DNA from: Trueperaceae bacterium
Lineage (GTDB): Bacteria > Deinococcota > Deinococci > Deinococcales > Trueperaceae
Direction: 5' to 3'
Length of the DNA: 38,103 nt
Assembly (NCBI GenBank): GCA_007130855.1
Contig: SLRS01000183.1
Span: 1-38,103, forward strand
The notes under the pieces are model-generated. The model saw nothing but the letters and a program-made list of their open reading frames with translations. It was not told the origin of the DNA and searched no databases. Shown here piece after piece: positions 7,644 through 17,163 of the stretch. The position numbers and the translations under genes were made by a program. Numbering within the stretch: the stretch's first letter is position 1; each line of letters starts with the position of its first letter.

Positions 7644-8042
7644 TCAGAAGGCGTCCCGCACCAGCTTCACCCGCGCCCGCTCGGGTCCGCCGCGCACCAG
7701 CACCGCGTCGAAGCGCACGCTGGACTCGTCCAGAGCGCGCTCGGCCAGCCACACCGCGGCCGCGCGACGCACGCGCGCCTGCTTGGCCGCAGCCAGGCTG
7801 GCGGCGGCGCCGCCGAACGCGTCGCTGCGCCGCTGCCGCACCTCGACGAACACGATGGTGGCGCCGTCGGCCATCACCAGGTCGAGCTCGCCGTGGCGCG
7901 AGGTGACGTTGGCGCCGAGCGTACGCCAACCCCGCCGCTCGAGCCAGCGCCGCACGCGTGGCTCGGACCAGTGCCGCGACCGCTCCGGCAGCGCCGGCGC
8001 GACCGGCGTCGGGCCACGCACAGTTCGCGCCGCGAGGCTCAC
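7644..8042 (-). CDS. YraN/UPF0102 family nuclease-fold protein
   Basis: 132 residues matching UPF0102 (YraN). The restriction-endonuclease-like core is visible: GELDLV (51-56) with Glu52 and Asp54, then FVEVRQR (about 65-71), followed by an Arg-rich helix with AAAVWLAE. Biochemical function is not settled; a Holliday-junction or nuclease role is inferred from the fold. The GTG at 8042 overlaps the rsfS stop in a GTGA junction, which fixes the start and suggests translational coupling. Confidence 0.88.
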   Translation of the reverse strand: MSLAARTVRGPTPVAPALPERSRHWSEPRVRRWLERRGWRTLGANVTSRHGELDLVMADGATIVFVEVRQRRSDAFGGAAASLAAAKQARVRRAAAVWLAERALDESSVRFDAVLVRGGPERARVKLVRDAF

Positions 8043-8404
8043 CGCGGCGCCACCTCGAGGCGCTCGGCGTCGGCCCAGAGCCCCTCGAGATCGTAGAACT
8101 CGCGCGCCTCCGGGCTCATCAGGTGCACCACCAGGTCGCCGTAGTCGATCAGCAGCCAGCGCTGCGAAGGGCCCTCGACCCCGCGCGGCCGGCGCCCCAT
8201 ACCCTTCAGCCGCTCGAGCACCGCCTCCTCGAGGGCCTGGAGTTGCAGACTCGACTCGCCGCTCGCGAGCACGAACCAATCCAGGCTCTCCGAGACGCCG
8301 CTGAGGTCGAGGACCGCGATGTCCTTGGCACGCTTGTCGTCGAGTGCGTCGACGATGGCTTGGACTGCGTCCGGGACGACGGCGGCTGGGGTCGGTTCGG
8401 TCAT
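8039..8404 (-). CDS. rsfS: Ribosomal silencing factor RsfS
   Basis: 121 residues, the usual RsfS (YbeB/Iojap) size. RsfS binds L14 on the 50S subunit and blocks 30S joining, slowing translation in starvation. Diagnostic segments are KRAKDIAVLDLSGVS, DWFVLASGESSLQLQAL and SQRWLLIDYGDLVVHLM near the C-terminus. AGGAGG lies 6 nt before ATG 8404, and the ATG overlaps the LCP stop as ATGA. The preceding genes include yqeK, a frequent neighbour of rsfS in many bacteria. Confidence 0.95.
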   Translation of the reverse strand: MTEPTPAAVVPDAVQAIVDALDDKRAKDIAVLDLSGVSESLDWFVLASGESSLQLQALEEAVLERLKGMGRRPRGVEGPSQRWLLIDYGDLVVHLMSPEAREFYDLEGLWADAERLEVAPR

Positions 8405-9753
8405 GGGTTGCCTCCTGTGCTGAGCGCGAGCAGGGCCGCGAGCTGGGCGGGCGTGCCGCCCGCGCCGGGCTCCGGTGCGTCTTCGCCCAAGGCGAGTTGC
8501 AGGCCGACCGGCCGACCGTGGGCCGCCGGGAGCCGGTCGATCTGCTGTTTGCCGACCCCGAGGAGGTCGGCGTAGAAGTCGGCGTCGAGCCAATGCGGTG
8601 CGGTGGCGACCACGCGCGTGGGGGCGGGGTCGAGCGAGCCTGAGCCGAGCAGCAGCGACTCGGGCGGCACGCCCATCGCGATCAGCCGCTCGGCGTAGCG
8701 CTCCTCGAGTCCTGCACGACCCGAACGGTTCATCACATGGAGCGGGACGGCGGGGGCCAGGGCCCGCGCCGGCGCCGTACCACCGAAGGTGTCGGCGAGG
8801 AAACGGTCGACGGTGACCCGATCGACGAGCAGCCGTGAGTCGGTCTCGAGCTCGACCACCGGGAGCGTCGCGGCATGGATACGGAGCCGCGGTATGCGCG
8901 GCAGCAGCTCGCGCACCAGCGCCGGCGTGGCGTTGGTTTCGACATCGTCGAAGAACGTGTCGATCAAGGCCGGCAGCCTCGTGATGGTGGCCACGTGCAG
9001 CTCGCGGACGCGCGCGAGCATGGCGTGAGCCAGCATCTTGACGCGGTCCAACCGGTCGAAGTCGCCCCGCTGGGTCTGGCGGTAGCGCACGAAATCTGCA
9101 GCGCCCTGCCCGTCGAGCACCTGTGGGCCGGCCCGCAGGTCGATGTTGAGACCACCGGCCACGTCGACGTAGCGCATGGCGTGAGGCACGTTCACCTCCA
9201 CACCACCGAGGGCGTCGACCAAGCCCTTGAAGATGTCGAGGTTGATGATGGCGTGGTAGTCGACGGGCAGCCCGAGCACGTCTTCGCTCGCCCGTCGCAG
9301 GCCATCGGCCCCACGCCGGATGAAGATGGAGTTGATGCGGCCGTTCCAGCCCTCCATCCACAGATCGCGCGGCAGCGCGATGATGGTGACGTCGTCGTTC
9401 ACCACCTGCACGTAGAGGATGGTGTCGGTGTTGGCGCCGTCGGCACTGCGAGGGCCGCTATAGCGCCATCCGACGATGACACCGTCTTGGCTGTAGATCG
9501 GTGTACTGCAGCCCTCGCAGTCGGCGTAGAAGCGGTCGCGCCCGGCGATCACGAAGCTGGCCGTGAAGTCCGTCACGCCGGCGCCGAGCAACTCGCGCTG
9601 GCCCACGCTGAGCGCAGTGCGCTCGACGTCGCGACCGAGCCAGAAGCCGGCCAGCCCTACCACGGCGAGCAGCACCCCCGCGGCCTGCAACGCCCAGGCC
9701 TGCCGGCGTGAACGCCGCGCAGGATCAGGAGTGCTGGGTGTTGAGCTCGTCAT
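8401..9753 (-). CDS. LytR-CpsA-Psr (LCP) family glycopolymer transferase
   Basis: 450 residues. A short cytoplasmic N-terminus is followed by one membrane helix (about 22-43), so the enzyme faces outwards. The LCP domain covers about 100-260, with [31 protein letters not shown] and a late [15 protein letters not shown], the Arg/Asp-rich signature for pyrophosphate-lipid binding. A LytR_C-type domain follows (about 325-425). LCP proteins attach wall polymers to peptidoglycan, and the SLH-anchored S-layer at the left edge could depend on such polymer (inference). The ATG lies 29 bp inside the yqeK 3' end, with AAGG before it. Confidence 0.88.
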   Translation of the reverse strand: MTSSTPSTPDPARRSRRQAWALQAAGVLLAVVGLAGFWLGRDVERTALSVGQRELLGAGVTDFTASFVIAGRDRFYADCEGCSTPIYSQDGVIVGWRYSGPRSADGANTDTILYVQVVNDDVTIIALPRDLWMEGWNGRINSIFIRRGADGLRRASEDVLGLPVDYHAIINLDIFKGLVDALGGVEVNVPHAMRYVDVAGGLNIDLRAGPQVLDGQGAADFVRYRQTQRGDFDRLDRVKMLAHAMLARVRELHVATITRLPALIDTFFDDVETNATPALVRELLPRIPRLRIHAATLPVVELETDSRLLVDRVTVDRFLADTFGGTAPARALAPAVPLHVMNRSGRAGLEERYAERLIAMGVPPESLLLGSGSLDPAPTRVVATAPHWLDADFYADLLGVGKQQIDRLPAAHGRPVGLQLALGEDAPEPGAGGTPAQLAALLALSTGGNP

Positions 9754-10354
9754 GGACCTTCAGCGTACGCGGATGCACGGCCTTGCCATGGCTGCGCAGA
9801 TAGCGGACCTTGCTCTCGAGGGCACGCTTGTAGGCACGCGCCAAGTCGTGCATCGCGAGCTCCCGGACATCGACGTTCACGCCGCGGCCGGGCTCCGTCA
9901 CATCGGCGATGTAGACCGCCATCGCCACGCGATCGCCCGGGCGAGGGCCGCAGACGTGATGCTCGATCGCGTCGAGCACGCGCTCGTCGGTCACGCCCCA
10001 GGAAGCCGCGATCGCGCGTCCGGCACGGCCGTGCAGCGCGATCGGGTAGTCGCGCTCGATCGCGTTCTCGGGGGGGGCGAGTTCCAGCAACCGCTCGTCG
10101 CCGAGGTCGCGTGCCACATCGTGCAAGACGGCCGCCAGCGAAGTGGCCCGCAACTCCCCGCGCGTGAACGCATTGGCGATGCCGATCGTCTCCGCCAACG
10201 CGGCCACGCGCATGATGTGCGCGAAGCGCTCGCCGTTGACCATGGCCCGAACGCGTGCGCAATAGGGCGCGATGCTGGCACGTTGACACGGTCCCGTGGC
10301 AGGAAACGGCGGCTCGCCCGCAGCGCTGCGGAAGGTGTTGGATGCGTCGCCCAT
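9725..10354 (-). CDS. yqeK: YqeK-like HD-domain hydrolase (Ap4A hydrolase family)
   Basis: 209 residues from ATG 10354. The HD-domain residues are present: HIMRVA (His46), LHDVAR (His78-Asp79), ALHGRAG and AIEHHVCGP, then [11 protein letters not shown]. YqeK proteins hydrolyse diadenosine tetraphosphate symmetrically to ADP. In many bacteria yqeK sits beside rsfS; here an LCP gene is between them. The N-terminal 30 residues are poorly family-like, so a later start is possible, but no better initiation codon is evident. It follows obg by 87 nt. Confidence 0.85.
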   Translation of the reverse strand: MGDASNTFRSAAGEPPFPATGPCQRASIAPYCARVRAMVNGERFAHIMRVAALAETIGIANAFTRGELRATSLAAVLHDVARDLGDERLLELAPPENAIERDYPIALHGRAGRAIAASWGVTDERVLDAIEHHVCGPRPGDRVAMAVYIADVTEPGRGVNVDVRELAMHDLARAYKRALESKVRYLRSHGKAVHPRTLKVHDELNTQHS

Positions 10355-10441
10355 GCGGTTCGCCGACCGCCCCCGGCCGGTGACAGGAGGGTACCACGGG
10401 CGTACCGCGACGTCGTATGCGGTTGGCAACAGCCTGGTCGT

Positions 10442-11866
10442 TCAAGGCGGCGCTCGATCGTCCTCCGGCTCGCCCTCGTCCGCAGCCTCGTCCGTGGCTT
10501 CCGCACTCCCCGCGCGCCGCTGCCCGGCCAGGTAGCGCCGCTCGGCCGCACGCTGATCGGCGGCCTCGCTCGAACGCGAAGCGCGGGCCTCGACCTCGGC
10601 GGCGTCCTCGTCGAAGTACTCGAACACCGCTCCGGCGATGGCGACGTCGTCTCCGCTCGCTGCACCGGCCCGCTTCAGGAGCTTGTTGACGCCGAGCGAG
10701 GCGAAGTGGTGCTGCAGGTACGCCACGGCGTCGCGATTGCCGGTGTCGAACCGCTCCACCACCGCCTCGAGAGCGCGGCCCCGCACCACCCAGGTGCCGT
10801 CCGGGGCCCGCTCCACGCGCACAGGATCGGCCACCACGCGCTTCGGCTCGGTCGCGGCGCGCACCGGTGCGGGACGCGGCGGCAGCAGTTCGAACAGCAC
10901 CGGACGCAGATCCTCCAGGCCGGTGCCGGCGAGTGCCGACACGCGCACGAGGGGCAGGCCGAAGCCGCTGAGCTCGGCTTCGAGCGCGTCGGCCACGGCC
11001 TGCTCGACGAGATCGACCTTGTTCAGCGCCACCAAGGCGGGCCGCTCAATCAGGCCGGGATCGTACGCCTGCAGCTCGTGACGCAACGCGTCGAGCGTGA
11101 CCAGCGGGTCGTCGGCTGCATCGAGCACGTACACCAGCAGGCGCGTACGGGCGATGTGGCGCAGGAAGTCGAGCCCGAGCCCGCGGCCGAGATGCGCATC
11201 CTCGATGATGCCGGGGATGTCGGCCATCGTGAGCCGCTCGACGCCGCGCGGACCCTCCCGCTCCACCACGCCGAGCTGCGGGTGGAGCGTCGTGAAGGGA
11301 TAGTCGGCGACGCGCGGGCGCGCGTTCGACAGCGCCGCGAGGAGACTCGACTTGCCGGCGTTGGGGTAGCCGACCAGGCCGACGTCGGCGATGGTGCGCA
11401 GTTCGAGGCGCAAGCGGCGCTGTTCGCCGCGCGTGCCGGCCTCGGCGAAGCGCGGCGCCTGGCGCCGCGAGTTGGCGAAGGCCGCGTTGCCACGACCGCC
11501 CTGCCCGCCGGCCGCCACGAGCAGCCGCTCGCCCTCCTCCACCAGGTCGCCGATGCGTTCACCGCTGTCGAGATCGAATACCAGCGTGCCCACCGGCACT
11601 GGCAGCGTCAGATCGGCGCCGCCGGGGCCGGCGCGCTCGCGGCCCTCCCCCGCCTGCCCGACCTGGGCCCGGTAGGTGCGGTTCTGGCCGAGGCCATCGA
11701 GCGAGTTCAAAGCGTCGACGGCCTCGAGCCAGACACTGCCGCCACTGCCGCCGTGGCCACCGTCGGGCCCGCCCTTCGGGATGTACTTGAGACGCAAGAA
11801 CGACATGGCGCCGTCGCCCCCGCGGCCCCCTTGGACCGTGATGTCGATCACGTCACGAAACGGCAT
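10442..11866 (-). CDS. obg: GTPase Obg (ObgE/CgtA)
   Basis: 474 residues. The glycine-rich Obg fold (1-155) is clear, with [15 protein letters not shown] and [15 protein letters not shown]. The GTPase domain has GYPNAGKSS (166-174), the switch region with [24 protein letters not shown] and NKVD. A C-terminal OCT domain (about 345-425) precedes a charged tail. Obg acts in 50S assembly and (p)ppGpp responses. ATG 11866 is chosen because it starts at the conserved MPFRDV and has AGGAG 7 nt upstream. Order rplU-rpmA-obg is widespread. Confidence 0.97.
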   Translation of the reverse strand: MPFRDVIDITVQGGRGGDGAMSFLRLKYIPKGGPDGGHGGSGGSVWLEAVDALNSLDGLGQNRTYRAQVGQAGEGRERAGPGGADLTLPVPVGTLVFDLDSGERIGDLVEEGERLLVAAGGQGGRGNAAFANSRRQAPRFAEAGTRGEQRRLRLELRTIADVGLVGYPNAGKSSLLAALSNARPRVADYPFTTLHPQLGVVEREGPRGVERLTMADIPGIIEDAHLGRGLGLDFLRHIARTRLLVYVLDAADDPLVTLDALRHELQAYDPGLIERPALVALNKVDLVEQAVADALEAELSGFGLPLVRVSALAGTGLEDLRPVLFELLPPRPAPVRAATEPKRVVADPVRVERAPDGTWVVRGRALEAVVERFDTGNRDAVAYLQHHFASLGVNKLLKRAGAASGDDVAIAGAVFEYFDEDAAEVEARASRSSEAADQRAAERRYLAGQRRAGSAEATDEAADEGEPEDDRAPP

Positions 11867-11988
11867 GCTCGCTCTCCTGCCGGCCAAGCTGCGCTCGGCC
11901 ACGACGCCGACGCGCGCTCACGGCGAGCCGCGAGCGCGCGTTGCGGACGATCTCCACGAGGCGCCCGGAGGGCCTGGTGGTCTGGCGG

Positions 11989-12267
11989 TCAATCCGCGGC
12001 GAGGTGCTCGCCGGCGGCCATCTCGACGCTGATGAAGCGGCCCTTGCGGCCCTTGTCCTGGAACCGCACCACACCATCGCGCAGGGCGAAGATGGTGAAG
12101 TCACGCCCGAGCCCGACGTTGCGGCCGGGCTGGAAGCGGGTGCCGCGCTGCCTTACCAGGATGTTCCCGGCCGTGACGGCCTCGCCGTCGAAGCGCTTCA
12201 CGCCGAGGCGCTTGGAGTGGCTGTCGCGCCCGTTCTTGGAGCTGCCGACGCCTTTCTTGTGAGCCAT
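11989..12267 (-). CDS. rpmA: 50S ribosomal protein L27
   Basis: 92 residues, slightly longer than the usual 85. It opens [16 protein letters not shown], so it has the short basic N-terminus that reaches the peptidyl-transferase centre, without the cleavable extension of Firmicutes. The family core [15 protein letters not shown] and [10 protein letters not shown] is intact. It lies 27 nt after rplU and 122 nt before obg in the usual order. Confidence 0.97.
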   Translation of the reverse strand: MAHKKGVGSSKNGRDSHSKRLGVKRFDGEAVTAGNILVRQRGTRFQPGRNVGLGRDFTIFALRDGVVRFQDKGRKGRFISVEMAAGEHLAAD

Positions 12268-12294
12268 GTCAGGTCTCCCTCATGGGGCGCAGGA

Positions 12295-12600
12295 TCAGGC
12301 GTTGATCCCGGTGATGCGCACTTCGGTGTACGACTGGCGATGCCCGATGTGCCGGCGGTAGTTCGACTTGGCCTTGAACTTGCGCACGTGGATCTTCTCG
12401 CCGCGCCCGTGCCCGACGACCTCGGCCGAGACGACCGCGCCGTCGACCCGGGGGGTCCCGACGGAGACGCGTTCGCCCCCGAGGACCAGCACCGGGAACT
12501 CGACCGTGGCGCCGGCCTCGGCCTCGAGCTTCTCGAGCCGGACGACGTCACCCTGCTGGACGCGGTACTGCTTCCCGCCTGACGCGATGATGGCGAACAT
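12295..12600 (-). CDS. rplU: 50S ribosomal protein L21
   Basis: 101 residues, starting MFAIIASGGKQYRVQQGD as in bacterial L21. The C-terminal KFKAKSNYRRHIGHRQ and TEVRITGI are standard. GGAGG precedes ATG 12600. This is the first gene of the rplU-rpmA-obg-yqeK-LCP-rsfS-yraN-trpF run. A promoter is visible at 12748-12777, giving a leader of about 140 nt that could hold an autoregulatory site, but no known leader structure was recognised. Confidence 0.97.
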   Translation of the reverse strand: MFAIIASGGKQYRVQQGDVVRLEKLEAEAGATVEFPVLVLGGERVSVGTPRVDGAVVSAEVVGHGRGEKIHVRKFKAKSNYRRHIGHRQSYTEVRITGINA

Positions 12601-12747
12601 GATCCCAACCTCCGGTGCCAGGCGATCGGCGGGTGCCGGGGCCAGGCGAGTGACGTGCGCTTCGAGCGCTGCGTTCTGGTCGCAAGGGTGCGAACCGTCG
12701 CGGCATGCCGCGGCGCGCCGCCCGAGAGGCGACGCTCCAGACCAGTG

Positions 12748-12777
12748 AGAATAGCAGACTCGGGTCGGCCTCCGCAA
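12748..12777 (-). promoter_or_regulatory. Promoter of rplU-rpmA-obg operon
   Basis: Minus strand: TTGCGG (12772-12777) and TATTCT (12748-12753) with an 18-bp spacer; TGC before TATTCT is an extended -10. Predicted start is near 12741, about 140 nt before rplU. The leader contains a direct repeat TCGCCTGGC shortly before the ribosome site. Confidence 0.6.
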
Positions 12778-12837
12778 GCGCGCGTGAGCGCCGCGGGTCG
12801 CGATCAGACCCGTGACGGGCCGAGACCGAGGACGCCC

Positions 12838-15234
12838 CTACGCCGCGCCAGGGAGCGCGAGCGTCGCCAGCATCACCAGCCAGAGGATCACCAGGAGCGT
12901 CATGCTGAGGCTCACATCGCGGCTCTCGCGCTGGATGCGCGCGCGAGCAGCCAGCACCAAGCGCTCGCGCTCCACGTCGTCGAGGCCGCCGGTATCGCGC
13001 CCCAAGCGCCAGCTGGCATCGAGCACCTGACCGAGCACCGCCGTCGCGCGCCGGGCGGCGAGCCAACGCTGCAGCGACCAGCGGCGCAGCGCCCCCAGCG
13101 CGCGCCCGAGCCCCGACGACTCGCGGTCGCTGGACCAGGCGCCTCTGACGAACGAGCCGAGGGCACGCTCCAACCTCGACGGCTCCCGCTCGGGCGCCGA
13201 CAGGGCCGAGCCGAGCGCGCGCAGGGCGCGCCCGATCCGGGACTCCCTCGGGCGGCGCGGCGGAACGCCCGAGTACCCCGTCTCCAGGTCGCGCCACCAC
13301 TCCCACAACCATGAGCGGATCGTGGCGGGCGGCTGCTCCTGCGGCGGCACGTCCGAGTGCGTGCTCCGGACGTTGGATCGCCGCTCGGTCGTGACGTGCA
13401 GCGCGCTCACCAGCCGCTGTCCGCGGCGCATGGCCGCAACCACCGCCCAGTCGAGCGAGAGCCACGCCGGGAAGGGGTGCGTGTACAGCCCGGTGCGGCT
13501 GGCGACGAGATGGAAGGCCACCCCGAGCGTCAGCGCCAGCAGCGCGGCACGTAGGTCGCCCGGATACGCGATCGGAGACGAGAGGTAGCGCTCCACTCCC
13601 CCGCTCGGCAGCCGCCAACCCTCGAGCGCATTCGCGATGAACGGGGCAGTGAGCTGCGGCCTGATGCCCAGAACCACGACGAACAGCGCCAGCGGCGCCA
13701 TGGCCAGGCGCATCAGGACCGGTGCGTCGCGCGGCGGGCCGGTCCCGTGGGCCCCGTGGGCGTGTGGGGCAGCCTTCGGCGGCGGTCCGACCGCCCCCTT
13801 CGCCGCCTGGGGTGGAGCGCTACGCGACCGCCCCAGGAAGACCGAGACGAGCAGCTTGGTGAGCGCGGCGGCGGTGCCGACGGTGGTGAGCACGTAGAGC
13901 CGCTCGGCCCAGGCCAGACCGTACCCACGCCCACCGGCTTCGGCGTGCGCCACGGCGTACTCGAGCGCATGGTGGATCACGCTCTTGCTGACGAACCCGT
14001 TGAGCAGCGGCACGCCGACGATGCCCGCGAAGCCGATCAGGACGAAGGCGAAGGTCCACGGCATCGCCCGCGCCAGGCCACCCAGCCGGCGCAGGTCGAC
14101 GGTACCGGTCGCGGCGACCACGGCCCCGATGCCGAGGAACAGGAGCGCCTTGAAGAGCCCGTGGTTCACCACGTGGAGCAGGGTGCCGGTCCAGCCGATG
14201 GCGCCCGCGTCCCCGAGGTAGGTGGCGGCCCCCACGCCGGCCAGGATGAAGCCCATCTGGCTCACGCTGCTGTAGGCGAGCAGCCGCTTGGCGTCGAGTT
14301 GCCACAAGGCCATCACCACACCGATGAGCATGGTGGCCACACCCCACCACAACACGATCAACCCCAGCACCTCGGCCTGGGCAACGGCCGCGAGCAGCTG
14401 CTCGGCCTCGCCCCGGTAGAGGATGTCGATGGTGCGGATGATGCCGTAGGCGCCGGCCTTGATCATCATGCCCGACAGCACGGCGCTGGCCGGCGCCGGA
14501 GCGCTGCCGTGGGCGTCCGGGAGCCAGCTGTGCAGGCCGATCCCGCCCGCTTTGAGCCCGAAGCCGAGCAGGAGGAAGAGCGCGGCCAAATCGCGCATGC
14601 CGGCCTGGCCCTGGGCGATCGTCAGCGGCGCGGCCAGGTCGCCACCGCCCATGACGTGCACCAGCAGCACGCCGGCGAGCACGGAGAAGCCGCCGAGCAC
14701 CGTCAGCACGAGGTACTTGAGCCCGGCCGCCTCGGCCGCCTTGGTGCCGGTGTGGATCACGAACAGGTAGGCGATCAGGCCCAGCCATTCGAAGCCCAGA
14801 TAGAGCGTCACCAGATCACCGGCCGAGAGCACCATCAGGATCGCGGCCAGCGCCACCAGGGAGGTGAGGTGGTAGCGGAGCGCTCGCCGCGGCGTCTCGT
14901 CGTGGAAGTAGGCGCTGGCGTGGAGCGTCGAGCAAGTCCAGACGAAGCTGGCCAGCAGCGTCAACAGCGCCCCTACCCCGTCGATCCGCAAGCGCAGCTC
15001 GCCCAGCAAGGCCGGCACCACCGACTCGACGAAGCCGTGGGCCAGCACCAGCGGCGCCATCCCGAGCGCCAGCGCGAACGTCAGCAGCACGCTCGTCAAC
15101 ACCAGCGCGCGCTGCGCCCCGACCTCCAAGCGCGCTCGGGGCACCAGCGAACCGATGGCCAGGTAGGTTGCCCCAAGCAGCGGCACGAGGACGAGCAGCA
15201 GCGGACCAGCGTGCTGTAGACCTTCGCCGGTCAC
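12838..15234 (-). CDS. NuoL/HyfB-like proton-conducting antiporter subunit with long C-terminal extension
   Basis: 798 residues. The core (about 1-600) is a polytopic Proton_antipo_M protein. The membrane Glu of TM5 lies in GFEWLGLIAY and the TM7 Lys in GFGLKAGGIGLHSWLPDAHG, followed by SAPAPASAVLSGMMIKAG; LLAYSSVSQMG and HVVNHGLFKALLFL are also present. A hydrophilic Arg-rich stretch (about 605-772) follows SLDWAVV and ends in a final membrane helix. This resembles the lateral-helix-plus-last-TM layout of NuoL, but its sequence is unusual. GTG 15234 is 38 nt after the preceding gene. It is probably a subunit of the Mrp complex encoded upstream. Confidence 0.82.
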   Translation of the reverse strand: MTGEGLQHAGPLLLVLVPLLGATYLAIGSLVPRARLEVGAQRALVLTSVLLTFALALGMAPLVLAHGFVESVVPALLGELRLRIDGVGALLTLLASFVWTCSTLHASAYFHDETPRRALRYHLTSLVALAAILMVLSAGDLVTLYLGFEWLGLIAYLFVIHTGTKAAEAAGLKYLVLTVLGGFSVLAGVLLVHVMGGGDLAAPLTIAQGQAGMRDLAALFLLLGFGLKAGGIGLHSWLPDAHGSAPAPASAVLSGMMIKAGAYGIIRTIDILYRGEAEQLLAAVAQAEVLGLIVLWWGVATMLIGVVMALWQLDAKRLLAYSSVSQMGFILAGVGAATYLGDAGAIGWTGTLLHVVNHGLFKALLFLGIGAVVAATGTVDLRRLGGLARAMPWTFAFVLIGFAGIVGVPLLNGFVSKSVIHHALEYAVAHAEAGGRGYGLAWAERLYVLTTVGTAAALTKLLVSVFLGRSRSAPPQAAKGAVGPPPKAAPHAHGAHGTGPPRDAPVLMRLAMAPLALFVVVLGIRPQLTAPFIANALEGWRLPSGGVERYLSSPIAYPGDLRAALLALTLGVAFHLVASRTGLYTHPFPAWLSLDWAVVAAMRRGQRLVSALHVTTERRSNVRSTHSDVPPQEQPPATIRSWLWEWWRDLETGYSGVPPRRPRESRIGRALRALGSALSAPEREPSRLERALGSFVRGAWSSDRESSGLGRALGALRRWSLQRWLAARRATAVLGQVLDASWRLGRDTGGLDDVERERLVLAARARIQRESRDVSLSMTLLVILWLVMLATLALPGAA

Positions 15235-15272
15235 GTCGAGGACCAGCCTAACTCAAGAAGGACCGCCCTTGC

Positions 15273-16784
15273 TCAAGGAGCCCCGAAGAAGGCCGCGGCC
15301 GCGGCCTGCGCGAGGTCGACGGGCAGGCCCACGGCGCTGGCCGCCAGCCCCAGCACGAGCGTCATCGCAGCTGCCGCGCCGGTGGCGATCAGCACGCTCG
15401 ACCGGCCCTCGATCGGCTGCTCCGGAGCCCCGTCAGTCGCATCATCCGTGCCCTCGGCGGGGGCCCCGAAGTACAGCGCGTACACCACCGGCAGCAGGTA
15501 GCCGGCGGCCAGCAAGGCGCCGAGCAGCAGCACCGCCAGCACGTAGGGGCTTTCGGACTCGAGCATGCCGACACCGAGCCACCACTTGCTGATGAAGCCC
15601 GAGAGCGGCGGGAAACCGATCATGCCCAGCGACGCGAGCGTGAACGCCGCGGCGGTCAGCGGAGCGCGGTCCGCGAGACCCGCCAGCGAGGCCATGCTGC
15701 GCCGACCGGTGGCGTGCGCGAACGAGCCGGCGCAGAAGAACAGCGCACCCTTCATGAAGGCGTGGTGCACGATGTGCACCAAGGCGCCGACGGTGGCGAC
15801 CGGACCGAGCAGCGACAGCGCCAGCAGCACGTACCCCATCTGGCTGATGGTGGAGTAGGCCAGGCGCCGCTTGAGGTCGTCCTGACGCAGGGCCCGAAAC
15901 CCCGCCAGGACGACCGTCGCCGCCGCCAGGGCGCCTACGTACGGCATCGGACCGAGATCCTTGAGCAGCGCCACGCCGAACACCTCGAAGGAGACCCTGA
16001 TCAGCCCGAAGGCGCCGGCGGCCACCAGGACGCCAGAGAGCAGCGCCGAGCAGGGTGCCGGCGCAGCCGGGTGCGCATCGGGCACCCAGCCATGCAGCGG
16101 CATGACGGCCGCCTTCACGCCGAACCCGACCGCGAAGCACAAGAAGGTCACGAGCAGCGTGGTGTTGCCCACGTCGGCTCCGAAGAGCCCGCCGCCCGCA
16201 CGGAAGGTGAGGTCACCGGCGTGGGCGTAGGTCAGCAGCACGCCGGAGAGGATCAGGGCGCCTGCGACCAACACGTACGCCAGGTACTTCAGCCCCGCCG
16301 CCAGGGCCGCCGGGGTCTCCTCGTGCACGACCAGCACGTAAGTGAGCACCGAGAGCAGCTCGTAGAAGATGAAGAAGGTCAACAGGTTGCCGGCGAAGGA
16401 GAGACCCATCGCCGCGGCGAGTGAGATCATCAGCGTGCCGTAGAGCCGCGGGAGGTTCTCGCCGTGCAGGTAGCCCGTCGCGTAGATCAGAGCCAGGAGC
16501 CACAGCAGGGCCGCGGTGGAGCCGTAGAGCACCCCGGCGGCATCGACGCGGAAGGCGATCCAGCTCTGCGGCGCGAGCTCCAGCAACTGGAGCTCGTAGG
16601 TCTGGCCGCGCAGCACCGCCGGCACCAGTGAGAGCGTCACCGCGACGGTAGCAGCGCTGCAGGCCAGCATCAGCCAGCGGAGCCAGGCGTAGGTGGTGCC
16701 GCCACGCCAGCCGATCGCACTCAGGGCGCCTACGCTCGGGAACAGCAGCGTTGCCAGCGGCAACATGCTCGCAATGGTCTTCAT
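15273..16784 (-). CDS. MrpD/NuoM-like antiporter subunit (extra copy)
   Basis: 503 residues with about 14 membrane helices. The key Glu is in FYELLSVLTYVLVVHEETP, and the key Lys in VGFGVKAAVMPLHGWVPDAHPAAPAPCSA. LKRRLAYSTISQMGYVLLALSLL and VHIVHHAFMKGALFFCAG follow. Residues expected for proton translocation are therefore intact. ATG 16784 overlaps, as ATGA, the stop of an eroded coding remnant (16781-16890), so it once followed another gene directly. It is placed after the main Mrp genes, separated by a 389-nt gap with a hairpin. Confidence 0.85.
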   Translation of the reverse strand: MKTIASMLPLATLLFPSVGALSAIGWRGGTTYAWLRWLMLACSAATVAVTLSLVPAVLRGQTYELQLLELAPQSWIAFRVDAAGVLYGSTAALLWLLALIYATGYLHGENLPRLYGTLMISLAAAMGLSFAGNLLTFFIFYELLSVLTYVLVVHEETPAALAAGLKYLAYVLVAGALILSGVLLTYAHAGDLTFRAGGGLFGADVGNTTLLVTFLCFAVGFGVKAAVMPLHGWVPDAHPAAPAPCSALLSGVLVAAGAFGLIRVSFEVFGVALLKDLGPMPYVGALAAATVVLAGFRALRQDDLKRRLAYSTISQMGYVLLALSLLGPVATVGALVHIVHHAFMKGALFFCAGSFAHATGRRSMASLAGLADRAPLTAAAFTLASLGMIGFPPLSGFISKWWLGVGMLESESPYVLAVLLLGALLAAGYLLPVVYALYFGAPAEGTDDATDGAPEQPIEGRSSVLIATGAAAAMTLVLGLAASAVGLPVDLAQAAAAAFFGAP

Positions 16785-16890
16785 CGGACCCTACCCTCCG
16801 CGCCGCACGTCTCCGCGGCCGCCAGCGCGATCGGAGTCGGCACTCCCGATACGTCCGCCCGAGCACTGGCAATCAGCCGCGAACTCAACT
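16781..16890 (-). pseudogene. Remnant of the 3' end of an antiporter subunit gene
   Basis: The minus-strand frame ending at 16781 reads VSGVPTPIALAAAETCGAEG followed by RVR and stop. The end of the gene at 17174 reads VPGMPTSIALIAVYETFGLA followed by GPVR and stop. About 14 of 23 positions agree with one gap, and the DNA is similar too. The stop overlaps the next ATG as ATGA, as at the intact junctions of this operon. Upstream of about 16890 no antiporter similarity was seen and the DNA is less G+C-rich. I infer a largely deleted paralogue; the left limit is approximate. Confidence 0.5.
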
Positions 16891-17098
16891 CCATCACCAC
16901 CACGAACCCCCCGGAGCGTCCGCTCGTCGGGCGCCCAGAGAGAGATACTACTCCCAAGCGAAGCTGGCGGCGGATGCCAGCACACGCTCTTACCAACCGT
17001 GGCTTCCGACACATTCCGCCTCCGTCGAGCCTGCCCGGCATCCTCGGGGCCTCGACATGGTTCGGTCGCTCCATGTTGGGGCCACGAGCAATCTCGTC

Positions 17099-17127
17099 AG
17101 TGTGACACTTCGTGAAACTTTGCACGA
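17099..17127. promoter_or_regulatory. Two adjacent small inverted repeats in the 16891-17173 gap
   Basis: AGTGT-G-ACACT (17099-17109) is followed directly by TCGTG-AAACTTTG-CACGA (17110-17127). Two head-to-tail operator-like dyads in the gap before the second half of the Mrp operon could bind a regulator. The gap 16785-17173 otherwise contains the gene remnant and a hairpin. No convincing promoter was identified. Confidence 0.3.
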
Positions 17128-17146
17128 GTGACGAACGTCCTCATGC

Positions 17147-17163
17147 GGCGCGCGAAGCGCGCC
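17147..17163 (-). terminator. Hairpin after the antiporter gene at 17174
   Basis: GGCGCGC-GAA-GCGCGCC is a perfect 7-bp stem with a 3-nt loop, starting 11 nt after the stop codon at 17174. There is no T-tract, so it may be a pause or processing signal rather than a full intrinsic terminator. Confidence 0.45.

Noticed and set aside
9563-12262. Long plus-strand open frame (899 codons) opposite LCP, yqeK, obg and rpmA
   Set aside because: It is the complement of four well-supported genes, and its composition is that of an antisense artefact of high G+C DNA.
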